In this document: positions 57,025 through 64,000 of the stretch, one piece after another | How positions within the stretch are numbered: position 1 is the stretch's first letter | Layout: each line of letters starts with the position of its first letter | Source: Pseudoduganella umbonata | GTDB taxonomy: Bacteria; Pseudomonadota; Gammaproteobacteria; Burkholderiales; Burkholderiaceae_D | Length of the DNA: 64,000 nt | Direction of reading: 5' to 3' | Assembly (NCBI RefSeq): GCF_014192225.1 | Contig: NZ_JACHXS010000001.1 | Span: 956,440 to 1,020,439, forward strand | Notes under the pieces: generated by a model | Database searches by the model: none | What the model was told of the DNA's origin: nothing | The model's input: the letters and a program-made list of their open reading frames with translations, nothing else | Made by a program: the position numbers and the translations under genes

Positions 57025-57855
57025 CTATCCCTGCGGCGCCGGTGCACCGAGCGCCAGTTCCGCGCCGATCAGCTCGCACACCATGTCGCGGATCGCCTGC
57101 GCCGTCAGCACGGGGAACTCCATCGGGAACAGATGTCCGCCCGGCATCAGCCGGAAATTGCGGCCCACCAGTGCCTTCGTTGCCGCCAGCCCGGCCTGGC
57201 GGTTTTCCATCGAGATGCGCCCGGCCAGGTAACCGACCGGCACCGGGAACTCGCCGGCCACCAGCCCGCCCACGTGATGGGGCAAGGTGCGGTAGATCGC
57301 CGTTTCCACTTCCCGTGAGAAACGCAGTTGCACCCCTTCGGGATGTGGCGCCAGGCCCGCGTGCAGATAATCCTGCAGGACCCCGGGCGCCCATGCCGCG
57401 AACAGCTCCTTGCTGGCGAAATGGCGCAGCGCATCCGCTTCCCCCGGCCACACGTTCCGGCGCCGCACGGACAGGCGCGACGGCGAATAGCGGTCCTCGG
57501 CGTTGAGCCGCTTGATCACCCGCCAGGCAAACGCGCGCCAGCCCGCCACGACCGGCGAATCGAGCAGCACCACACAGCGCGCCAATTCGGGCCGCCGGGC
57601 CGCCGCCATCAGGCTCAGCATTCCGCCTAGCGAGTGGCCGGCAAGGATCACCGGCTTTCCACGGTAACGGGTCTCCAGCTCCGCAATCAGCTCGTCCACC
57701 AGCTCCCGCCAGCCATCCCGCACCGGAAAAGCCGGGTTGTGGGCATGCATGTCGAGAGCCTGGACGTCGAATTCCTTGTCAAGGTGCTCGAACAGCTGGC
57801 GGTAGGTGCCCGCGGGGTAGCTGTTGGCGTGCGAGAAATGCAGGATGGGTTTCAT
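57025..57855 (-). CDS. Alpha/beta hydrolase
   Basis: A 276-residue alpha/beta hydrolase. The oxyanion region is HFSHANSYPAGTYRQLF, the nucleophile Ser lies in LAGHSLGGMLSLM (about residue 74), and the catalytic His is probably in MPGGHLFPMEFP (about 239). No signal peptide. Substrate not identifiable. It reads leftward and is divergent from the class II aldolase gene; no operon partner is obvious. Confidence 0.85.
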   Translation of the reverse strand: MKPILHFSHANSYPAGTYRQLFEHLDKEFDVQALDMHAHNPAFPVRDGWRELVDELIAELETRYRGKPVILAGHSLGGMLSLMAAARRPELARCVVLLDSPVVAGWRAFAWRVIKRLNAEDRYSPSRLSVRRRNVWPGEADALRHFASKELFAAWAPGVLQDYLHAGLAPHPEGVQLRFSREVETAIYRTLPHHVGGLVAGEFPVPVGYLAGRISMENRQAGLAATKALVGRNFRLMPGGHLFPMEFPVLTAQAIRDMVCELIGAELALGAPAPQG

Positions 57856-58037
57856 TGTGAAGGGCGCAGGGGCGCCGGTATTTCGGGCTTGCGCATGGTA
57901 GCGGACAAGTCTTAGATTTGCCTTACTTCAAGAATATTAAAACAAGAACCGGTATCGCCCGTGCCGATGGTGCCGGTACGGACAGACAATACAGGCAGTC
58001 ATGCAAGCCCCTGCGCAAAGCCTGCTACGCTGGCGGC

Positions 58038-58817
58038 ATGGACAGACTTTCGCCCCCCGGCCAGGCGGCCTATCATGGCCCCGGCATCACTTCCCCCGCC
58101 GAATGGCAAACCCGCGTCGACCTGGCGGCGTGCTACCAGCTGTGCGCGCTGTATGGCTGGGACGACGGCATCTATACGCATATCTCGGCGGCCGTGCCCG
58201 GCGAACCGGGCCATTACCTGATCAACGCTTTCGGCATGCGCTTCGACGAAGTCCGGGCGTCGAACCTGGTCAAGGTCGATGGCGGCGGCAACATCGCCGG
58301 GCCGTCGCAATACACGGTGAACGCATCCGGCTTCCGGCTGCACGGCGCCGTGCACAGGGCGCGCCCGGATGCCGGCTGCGTGATGCACCTGCATAACCTG
58401 GCCGGCATGGCGGTCGGCATGCAGGAAGGCGGCCTGCTGCCGCTGTCGCCCTACGCACTCCGTTTCTACGGCGTACTGGCCTTTCACGACTATGAAGGGA
58501 TCGCGATGACGGAGGACGAGCAGGAACGCCTGGTGGCCGACCTGGGTGCCGCGCATGCCATGTTGCTGCGCAATCACGGCAGCATGACCGTGGGCCGCAC
58601 CATTGCCGAAGCGTTCGTGCTGATGGAAACCCTGGACCGCGCCTGCGAGGTGCAGTTGCGCGCGCAGGCTGCCATGACGCCGCTGCGCCAGCCGTCCGAA
58701 GCGATGTGCCGGAAGGCGCATGCACAGCTGCTTGGCGACGGCTCGGCCGAAGGCGTGCTCGAATGGCCCTCGCTGCTGCGCCGCCTGGATGCCGCCGCGC
58801 CCCGCTACCGCACCTGA
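58038..58817 (+). CDS. Class II aldolase/adducin family protein
   Basis: A 259-residue protein of the class II aldolase/adducin fold. Metal-binding His residues lie in CVMHLHNLAG (about residues 116-118) and LLRNHGSMTVG (about 178). YGWDDGIYTHISAAVPGEPGHYLINAFGMRFDEV is typical of the uncharacterised bacterial group that is mostly annotated as aldolase. The ATG at 58038 lacks a strong ribosome binding site, but alignment begins there. It is followed after 45 bases by a tautomerase gene in the same direction, suggesting a small catabolic unit. Confidence 0.85.
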   Translation: MDRLSPPGQAAYHGPGITSPAEWQTRVDLAACYQLCALYGWDDGIYTHISAAVPGEPGHYLINAFGMRFDEVRASNLVKVDGGGNIAGPSQYTVNASGFRLHGAVHRARPDAGCVMHLHNLAGMAVGMQEGGLLPLSPYALRFYGVLAFHDYEGIAMTEDEQERLVADLGAAHAMLLRNHGSMTVGRTIAEAFVLMETLDRACEVQLRAQAAMTPLRQPSEAMCRKAHAQLLGDGSAEGVLEWPSLLRRLDAAAPRYRT

Positions 58818-58862
58818 CCTGCCTGCCACTGTTCACCGTTCACAATCAAAGGACAAGCCGAT

Positions 58863-59048
58863 ATGCCGACCATCAACGTTCAACTCTTCGAAGGCCGTAC
58901 GCCGGAACAAAAGCGCGCATTCGTGCAGGCCGTCACGGAAGCCACCGTCAGGACCCTGGGCGGATCGCCCGAATCGGTCGACATCCTGATCCACGAGATC
59001 AAGCGCGAGCACTGGGCTACCGGCGGGAAGCTGTGGTCGGACGAGTAA
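58863..59048 (+). CDS. 4-Oxalocrotonate tautomerase family protein
   Basis: A 61-residue small tautomerase. After Met removal the N-terminal Pro (MPTINVQLFEGRTPEQKRAF) is the general base of this family. It probably forms a hexamer and interconverts keto and enol forms of a small acid. AAAGGAC lies upstream. It follows the aldolase gene and could share its transcript; the substrate is unknown. Confidence 0.88.
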   Translation: MPTINVQLFEGRTPEQKRAFVQAVTEATVRTLGGSPESVDILIHEIKREHWATGGKLWSDE

Positions 59049-59185
59049 AAATAACAACACTTTTGCACAAAATTTCCTGAACTCATCAGCGCCCGGCCCC
59101 GTATTATTCCTGCATTGATGATTCCTGCATGGTCATCGATCTCCAGCATCGCCGGAGTGGACACCTGCCGCGAAGGAGGCTTCGG

Positions 59186-59812
59186 ATGAGAACAGCACCG
59201 GCAAGCATGCTCGCAAGCACGCTCGGCACGGCATCGCGCCTGGCCGCCCTGGCCGCCCTGCTGGCCGCCTGCGGCACCGCGCCGACCGGGCCGGCCACCG
59301 TGCCGCCCGCCGATCCCGCGGCAATCGCACAGGCCGGCCGGGACCCCTGCCTTGGCCGCGATCCGGCGAAGGAGGCCAGCGATACCCAGGGTGTGTCGGC
59401 CGCCTATCCCACCAATCCCTACACCGGCAAGGACGCCTATGCCAACGTCGTCGTGAAGGAAGGCACCGTGCTTTATTCGCTGACGCCGGGCGCGCCGCCC
59501 CGCTTCGCCGTCACCGAGCAAACGCTGCGCGAGGCCGGCGGCAACTGGGAAAAGTACTATGCGCTGGTGCAGGTCACCACCGATCCCGGAAAGGACGCCG
59601 ATGGCAAGCCCCGCAAGCTGCGCGAGACGGTGCGGGCGTTCCACGTCGCCGAAGCGCTGTGCGCCGCTCATGGCATCGCCATGGCCAACCCGCAGTTCGG
59701 CAGCGGTGGCGGGGCGCAGTATTACATTTCGCCGGCCGACGGGGCGAAGCTTCGGCCGGGCGAGAACGTGCAGATTTCGCGCTGGCGCCTGGCCGACAGC
59801 GGTTCGCGATGA
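59186..59812 (+). CDS. Hypothetical lipoprotein, 208 residues
   Basis: Not recognised. The signal peptide ends in LAAC at Cys29. The mature part includes AAYPTNPYTGKDAYANVVVKEGTVLYSL and a C-terminal RPGENVQISRWRLADSGSR. AAGGAGG precedes the chosen ATG at 59186; an upstream ATG in frame has no such site. Its stop overlaps the start of the next gene (ATGA), so the two are coupled. Confidence 0.75.
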   Translation: MRTAPASMLASTLGTASRLAALAALLAACGTAPTGPATVPPADPAAIAQAGRDPCLGRDPAKEASDTQGVSAAYPTNPYTGKDAYANVVVKEGTVLYSLTPGAPPRFAVTEQTLREAGGNWEKYYALVQVTTDPGKDADGKPRKLRETVRAFHVAEALCAAHGIAMANPQFGSGGGAQYYISPADGAKLRPGENVQISRWRLADSGSR

Positions 59813-60258
59813 CGAACGGATCGGCGTGGATCGACAACAGCGGCGGCGGCGGGCTGCAATACGATTTCCATCCGCCGGGCGACTGGACGAACGACCGGAT
59901 CATGGCGGAACAGGCCGCCATCGCCGCGCTGCTCGAAGCCAGCGAAGACACCGAAGCCACCGAAGCCGACGATGATGGCATGGCCGCAGCCGGCTGGCTG
60001 CGGCTCGCCACGCGCCTGCCCATGGGCCTGCGCGCAGCCCTGGTCGCCGAGCTGCGCGCCGGTAACCGCCTGGCGGGCATCGGCAGCGCGGGCTGGCCCG
60101 GCGAAGGCAGCGTCGTCGTCAACATGCGGGAACGCTTTACGGCCGCCCGCTACGCGCCGCCGCCGGGCGTGATCTGGCGCGAGCTGAACGACCCGCAGTA
60201 CGCCCGTGAGGAATTGAGCGCGAAAGCCGGCTCCGTCGAGTTCCTGGCCATTACCTGA
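59809..60258 (+). CDS. Hypothetical protein, 149 residues
   Basis: Not recognised. It starts within the stop codon of the preceding lipoprotein gene, which supports ATG at 59809. The protein is acidic in the middle (EASEDTEATEADDDG) with no signal peptide or membrane helix. RLATRLPMGLRAALVAELRAGNRLAGI could form two helices. Paired with a lipoprotein by coupled translation, it may be a cytoplasmic partner or a toxin/immunity-like pair member, but there is no direct evidence. Confidence 0.7.
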   Translation: MTNGSAWIDNSGGGGLQYDFHPPGDWTNDRIMAEQAAIAALLEASEDTEATEADDDGMAAAGWLRLATRLPMGLRAALVAELRAGNRLAGIGSAGWPGEGSVVVNMRERFTAARYAPPPGVIWRELNDPQYAREELSAKAGSVEFLAIT

Positions 60259-60270
60259 ACCGCCGCGGCA

Positions 60271-61182
60271 TCACGTCGCAATGCCCTTGCCGAACATCCG
60301 CGATTCCGCCGCCAGTGCCAGCAGGTTCGGATCCCGCTCGCGCGTTTTCGGCAGCAGCAACGTGATCACCTGGTGCGATGCATACGGTTCGGCCAGCGCG
60401 ATCAGCTCGATCCGCGCGCTGTACTCGGCCACCCGCGCGGGCAGCAGGCTGTAGCCCATGCCGCTGCCCACCAGGTTGATCAGCGAGAAGATGTCGCCGA
60501 CCTGCATCGTGGTCTCGGGCACGAAGCCGGCTTGCCGGAACGCGTGATTGAAGCTGTCGGACGTGACGAATCCGCTGCCCAGCGTGATGAACTGCGCGTC
60601 GCGCAAGTCCTTCAGGTCCACCTGCGCCATGCCGGCATAGGGCGATCCCAGCGGCGCGGCCAGCCGCACCTCGTCCTCGAACAGCGGCACCGATACCAGG
60701 TTCGGGTGGTCGCCCGCTTCCTGCAGGCCGATGACGACCGCATCGAGGCGTCCATCGGCCAGGCCCTGCAGCAGATCCTTGTTCGAGCCCAGCGTCAGGT
60801 CGATGTGCACGTCGGGCCGGCGCAGCTTCAGGCCCATCAGGAGATGGGGAATGCAGCGCAGCGTCAGCGAATAAAGCGAGCCGATGCGCAGGCGGTTGCT
60901 GTGGAAGCCGGCCAGTTCGCGCACCTTGCGGATGCCTTCCTCGGTTTCCGCCACCGCCCGCTGCGCATGGCTGGCGAATGCGAACGCCGCCGGCAGCGCG
61001 GTCAGCTTGCGGCCCTCGCGCTGGAACAGCTGGCAGCGCAAGCCCTCCTCCAGCGAATGCAATGCGCGGTGCACGCTGACGACGCTCTGCCCCACCTCTT
61101 CCGACACCCGCGCAAGGCTCGACAGCCGCATGAAGGCCAGGAAGATTTCCAGTTTCTTCAGTGTGATTTCTTCGTCGATCAT
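60271..61182 (-). CDS. LysR-type regulator resembling MdcR
   Basis: A 303-residue LysR regulator. The helix-turn-helix is at about 20-60 (SLARVSEEVGQSVVSVHRALHSLEEGLRCQLF), followed by the substrate-binding domain. SVVSVHRALHSLEEG, GRLRIGSLYSLTL-like NRLRIGSLYSLTLRCIPHLLMGLKLRRP and AEPYASHQVITLL follow the pattern of MdcR, the malonate-utilisation regulator. No malonate decarboxylase genes are in the window, so its target is elsewhere or different. It converges with the two hypothetical genes. Confidence 0.85.
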   Translation of the reverse strand: MIDEEITLKKLEIFLAFMRLSSLARVSEEVGQSVVSVHRALHSLEEGLRCQLFQREGRKLTALPAAFAFASHAQRAVAETEEGIRKVRELAGFHSNRLRIGSLYSLTLRCIPHLLMGLKLRRPDVHIDLTLGSNKDLLQGLADGRLDAVVIGLQEAGDHPNLVSVPLFEDEVRLAAPLGSPYAGMAQVDLKDLRDAQFITLGSGFVTSDSFNHAFRQAGFVPETTMQVGDIFSLINLVGSGMGYSLLPARVAEYSARIELIALAEPYASHQVITLLLPKTRERDPNLLALAAESRMFGKGIAT

Positions 61183-61277
61183 CCGGCCAGCTTACCCGAA
61201 TCTTTAACACCAGAGTAAACCTGGCCTGTTCACGCCATCTTGTCCACGCCGTCTTGTTCACGCCATTGCCACCCGGC

Positions 61278-63275
61278 TCAGGAAAGCCGCCGCGGAGTGA
61301 CTTCGGCCAGTGCCGCGACGAGCCGGCCGACATCGACGGGCTTGACGAAATACAGGTCGAAGCCCGCGGCGATCGCCGCCGCCCGGTCGGACGCCTGGCC
61401 ATAGCTCGACAGCGCAATCAGCCTGGTGGCGCGCGTACGCGGTTCACTGCGCAGCTGCCGGGCCAGCGCCAGGCCGTCGATGTCGGGCAGGCCGATGTCG
61501 AGCAGGCACACGTCGGGCTGCAATTGCACGGCGCATGCCACGGCATGGCGCGAACTGGACAGGCTGACCACCCGGTGCCCGAGCGAGGACAGCAGCATTT
61601 CCACCATCGCCAGCGCATCCTCGTTGTCGTCCACCGCCAGCACCCGCAGGGACGTCGCGCTGGGCGCCGGCTCCCAGTCGCGCGCCGGCGCCGCATCGTG
61701 CGGGCTGTCGGCCAGCGGCAGGCACACGACAAACCGCGCGCCTTGCCCCGGCCCGGCGCTTTCCGCCTGCACCGTGCCGCCGTGCAGCGCCACCAGGCTG
61801 CGCACCAGCGCCAGCCCGATGCCGAGTCCGCCCTGCTTGCGGTCCGGGCTGCGCGCGCCCTGCACGAACATGCCGAACACGGAGTCGATCATGTCCGGCG
61901 GCAGGCCGATACCGTTGTCCGAGACGGTCGTGCGCACGTGGCGCGCATCGATCGCCAGCTCGACCTCGATCGTGCCGCCTTCCGGCGTGAACTTGGCTGC
62001 ATTGCTGAGCAGGTTCGCGACGACCTGCACGAGCCGCTTTTCATCGCCCAGCACGGTCGCGGCCGTGGGCGGCTGGTGCACGTGCAGCAAGTGGCCACGC
62101 GCTTCGAGGGCCGGGCGGGCCTGCTCGGTGGCCTGGGCGACGACCCGTTTCATGTCGAGCGGCGCCTGGGCCAGTGTGATCAGGCCACGGGTGACGCGCG
62201 CCACGTCGAGCAGTTCGTCGATCAGGCCGCTCATGTGGGCGACCTGGCGATGGATGACCGCCAGCGTCAGTTCGACCTGTTTTTCGTCGCGCCGGCCCAT
62301 CGACAGCAGCGCGGCCGCGGCGCTGATCGGCGCCAGCGGATTGCGCAGCTCGTGGGCCAGCATCGCCAGGAATTCGTCCTTGCGGCGGTCCGCCACGATC
62401 AGCGCCTTTTCCGCTTCGACGCGGTCGGCGATGTCCATGCTGACCGCGGTGGCGCCGGCCGGCTTGCCCGCGCCATCGACGATCGGTGCCGCCGAGACCA
62501 GCACGGTGCGGCGCGGCCGGCCGGCATCGAAGGATTCGATTTCAAGCAGGCACTTGTCGACGGCTTCGCCGGCCAGCGCCCGGTACAGCGGCCAGTCCTG
62601 CGGGCGCAGCTTGACGCCCTCGCCGCCCGGGCTGGACGTCCAGCCGTTCCAGGCGGCGAAATCGAGCACGCCATCGTTGCAGGGGATCGCGGTGCCGAAC
62701 AGCGCGTCGTTGGCCGGGTTGGCATGCAGCAGCCGGCCCTGCCCGTCGAGCATCATGATGCCGACCGGCGCCGAGCGCAGCACCGAGGCGAGGTAGGCGC
62801 GATTGGCTTCCGCGCTCCTGGCACTGCGCACCGCCTCTTCACGGGCACCGCGCAGGGCACGCTGCGCCAGCACTTCGGCCGTGACGTCGATCGTGGTGTG
62901 GGAAATGCAGATGAGCTTCCCGGTCGAATCGAACAGCGGCGTATTGGTCGCGCTCCAGTACATGTCCTCGAACCAGGTCATGCCGTCCTTCGTCATCCGG
63001 ATCGGGTAGCGCTGCGCCGGAATCACGTGCGGGGCACCCGTGGCAATCGCCACCGCGATCGAGCGCGCCAGCGGACCGACCCCGGTATCGCCCGTGTCCC
63101 CGGGGTCCTCGCCAAATGCCTCGAACAGCGGCAGGCCCAGCACATCCTCGCGCCGGCGCGAGACGGCTTTCAGGAAAGCATCGTTGACGGCGATGATTTC
63201 CAGGCCATCGGTCGGCGCCAGCAGATACTGGGGGATCGGCGAGCGGTGAAAGGCGGCAGTGAAGAGCGCATCCAT
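61278..63275 (-). CDS. PAS-domain hybrid sensor histidine kinase
   Basis: A 665-residue soluble hybrid kinase with no membrane helix. PAS domain 1 covers about residues 1-135 (PQYLLAPTDGLEIIAVNDAFLKAV), and PAS domain 2 about 150-290 (RSAPVGIMMLDGQGRLLHANPAND). HisKA has the phosphorylated His in LAHELRNPLAP (about 308). The ATPase domain has LSNAAKFTP, DNGIGLPP and GGLGIGLAL. A C-terminal receiver domain (about 545-660) has the acceptor Asp in LLDIGLPDIDGL. ATG at 63275 was chosen since the PAS domain begins there. Its partner is not encoded nearby. Confidence 0.88.
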   Translation of the reverse strand: MDALFTAAFHRSPIPQYLLAPTDGLEIIAVNDAFLKAVSRRREDVLGLPLFEAFGEDPGDTGDTGVGPLARSIAVAIATGAPHVIPAQRYPIRMTKDGMTWFEDMYWSATNTPLFDSTGKLICISHTTIDVTAEVLAQRALRGAREEAVRSARSAEANRAYLASVLRSAPVGIMMLDGQGRLLHANPANDALFGTAIPCNDGVLDFAAWNGWTSSPGGEGVKLRPQDWPLYRALAGEAVDKCLLEIESFDAGRPRRTVLVSAAPIVDGAGKPAGATAVSMDIADRVEAEKALIVADRRKDEFLAMLAHELRNPLAPISAAAALLSMGRRDEKQVELTLAVIHRQVAHMSGLIDELLDVARVTRGLITLAQAPLDMKRVVAQATEQARPALEARGHLLHVHQPPTAATVLGDEKRLVQVVANLLSNAAKFTPEGGTIEVELAIDARHVRTTVSDNGIGLPPDMIDSVFGMFVQGARSPDRKQGGLGIGLALVRSLVALHGGTVQAESAGPGQGARFVVCLPLADSPHDAAPARDWEPAPSATSLRVLAVDDNEDALAMVEMLLSSLGHRVVSLSSSRHAVACAVQLQPDVCLLDIGLPDIDGLALARQLRSEPRTRATRLIALSSYGQASDRAAAIAAGFDLYFVKPVDVGRLVAALAEVTPRRLS

Positions 63276-63467
63276 CGGTGAGTTCCATCGCGGTAACAGG
63301 CCCGATTGTGTCATTGCCGGGCCCGCCCCGGCGCCCGTAACGGCCGCGCAGGCTATCGACCCGCATGAATCGGCCCGCCGGGCTATCATGGGGGTCGGTC
63401 CAGCCGTCCTCAGGGGTGGCGAAACCGTTCAACCCACCCTCTGTCTAGTTTATTTGGAGAAACTACA

Positions 63468-64000
63468 ATGACGTATGCCTTGCCCCCACTCCCCTATGCC
63501 TACGATGCGCTCGAACCGCACTTCGATGCGCGCACGATGGAAATCCACCATACCAAACATCACCAGACGTACATCACCAACCTGAACAACGCCCTCGGCG
63601 AGGCTGGTGTCGAGGCGATCCCGGTGGAAGCACTGATCAAGTCGATCGACAAGCTGCCTGCGCAGATCCAGACGGCCGTGCGCAACAACGGCGGCGGCCA
63701 CGCGAACCATGCGCTGTTCTGGACCGTGCTGACGCCGGCAGCGGCCGCTGCCGCACCATCGGGCGCGCTTGCCCAGGCGATCGACACCGAGCTGGGCGGC
63801 TTTGACAAGTTCCGCGAAGCGTTTACAAAGGCGGCGCAAACCCGCTTCGGCAGCGGCTGGGCGTGGCTGACGGTGGATGCCGACGGCAAGCTGCTGGTCG
63901 AAAGCAGCGCCAACCAGGACAGCCCGCTGATGGGCCAGTTCGCCGGCCTGTCGGGCGGTACGCCGATCCTGGGCCTCGATGTGTGGGAACATGCCTATTA
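63468..64000 (+). CDS. sodA: Superoxide dismutase (Mn/Fe family), 3' end cut
   Basis: About 177 residues of an iron/manganese superoxide dismutase are visible; the gene runs off the right edge. Metal ligands are His in [12 protein letters not shown], His in [11 protein letters not shown], and Asp and His in [16 protein letters not shown] and NQDSPLMG match manganese-type (SodA) enzymes more than iron-type, in which NAGTP replaces NQDSP. GGAG lies eight bases before the ATG. The metal preference is inferred. Confidence 0.93.
   Translation, partial: MTYALPPLPYAYDALEPHFDARTMEIHHTKHHQTYITNLNNALGEAGVEAIPVEALIKSIDKLPAQIQTAVRNNGGGHANHALFWTVLTPAAAAAAPSGALAQAIDTELGGFDKFREAFTKAAQTRFGSGWAWLTVDADGKLLVESSANQDSPLMGQFAGLSGGTPILGLDVWEHAY

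Noticed and set aside
60271-61182. LysR gene as evidence for a malonate decarboxylase cluster
   Set aside because: MdcR-like in sequence, but no mdc genes appear in the window.

Overview
The window is GC-rich bacterial chromosome. The gene families (TonB receptors in number, hydroxycinnamate catabolism, CpxRA-like sensing, protealysin-type M4 protease, LdcA-like decarboxylase) suggest an environmental betaproteobacterium, probably near Massilia/Duganella in the Oxalobacteraceae. That placement is inference from protein resemblance only. No rRNA, tRNA, CRISPR array, insertion sequence or prophage was seen. Coding density is high and no gene-free stretch exceeds about 250 bases.

Layout. 1-7.4 kb: 5' end of a protealysin-like M4 protease, a hypothetical/lipoprotein pair, a GH116-like glucosidase with a CBM6-like tail, a DJ-1/PfpI protein and an M48 membrane peptidase. 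7.5-14.8 kb: ferulate/p-coumarate catabolism. A lipoprotein feruloyl esterase-like enzyme frees hydroxycinnamate, then feruloyl-CoA synthetase (fcs), hydratase-lyase (ech) and vanillin dehydrogenase (vdh) convert it to vanillate, with a LivK-type binding protein at the operon end. Matching palindromes lie before ech and before the esterase gene.

14.9-37.8 kb: a large sulfur-scavenging region. One long minus-strand operon (ssuC to a four-domain rhodanese) encodes ABC transporter parts, two SsuA-like binding proteins, two flavin monooxygenases, an SfnB/DszC-like acyl-CoA dehydrogenase relative, a TonB receptor, and its own tonB-exbB-exbD. A second operon encodes a Tat-exported amine oxidase, a periplasmic RidA and another TonB receptor. 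Both promoter regions carry the same 18-bp sequence, and many of the proteins are almost free of Met and Cys, as expected for genes expressed during sulfur starvation. A RarD-like exporter, a LysR regulator and a MarR regulator are interspersed.

38.5-41.5 kb: folA and a lysine/arginine-type decarboxylase. 41.6-52.1 kb: the most unusual part. A sigma-54 activator gene converges on a tight nine-gene minus-strand operon that starts at a near-consensus sigma-54 promoter. The operon encodes three paralogous glycine-zipper proteins, an HEXXH peptidase-like protein, a 726-residue protein of unknown function, a BioF-like PLP enzyme, an amidohydrolase and two GIY-YIG proteins. Three of these proteins share an N-terminal FE(T/V)L(P/D)F motif. 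I do not recognise this as a described system.

52.2-64 kb: a secreted intradiol dioxygenase-like lipoprotein, a Spy-like protein divergent from a CpxR/CpxA-like pair with two perfect CpxR boxes between them, dcd, an alpha/beta hydrolase, a class II aldolase, a small tautomerase, two hypotheticals, an MdcR-like LysR regulator, a PAS hybrid sensor kinase and the 5' part of a superoxide dismutase gene.
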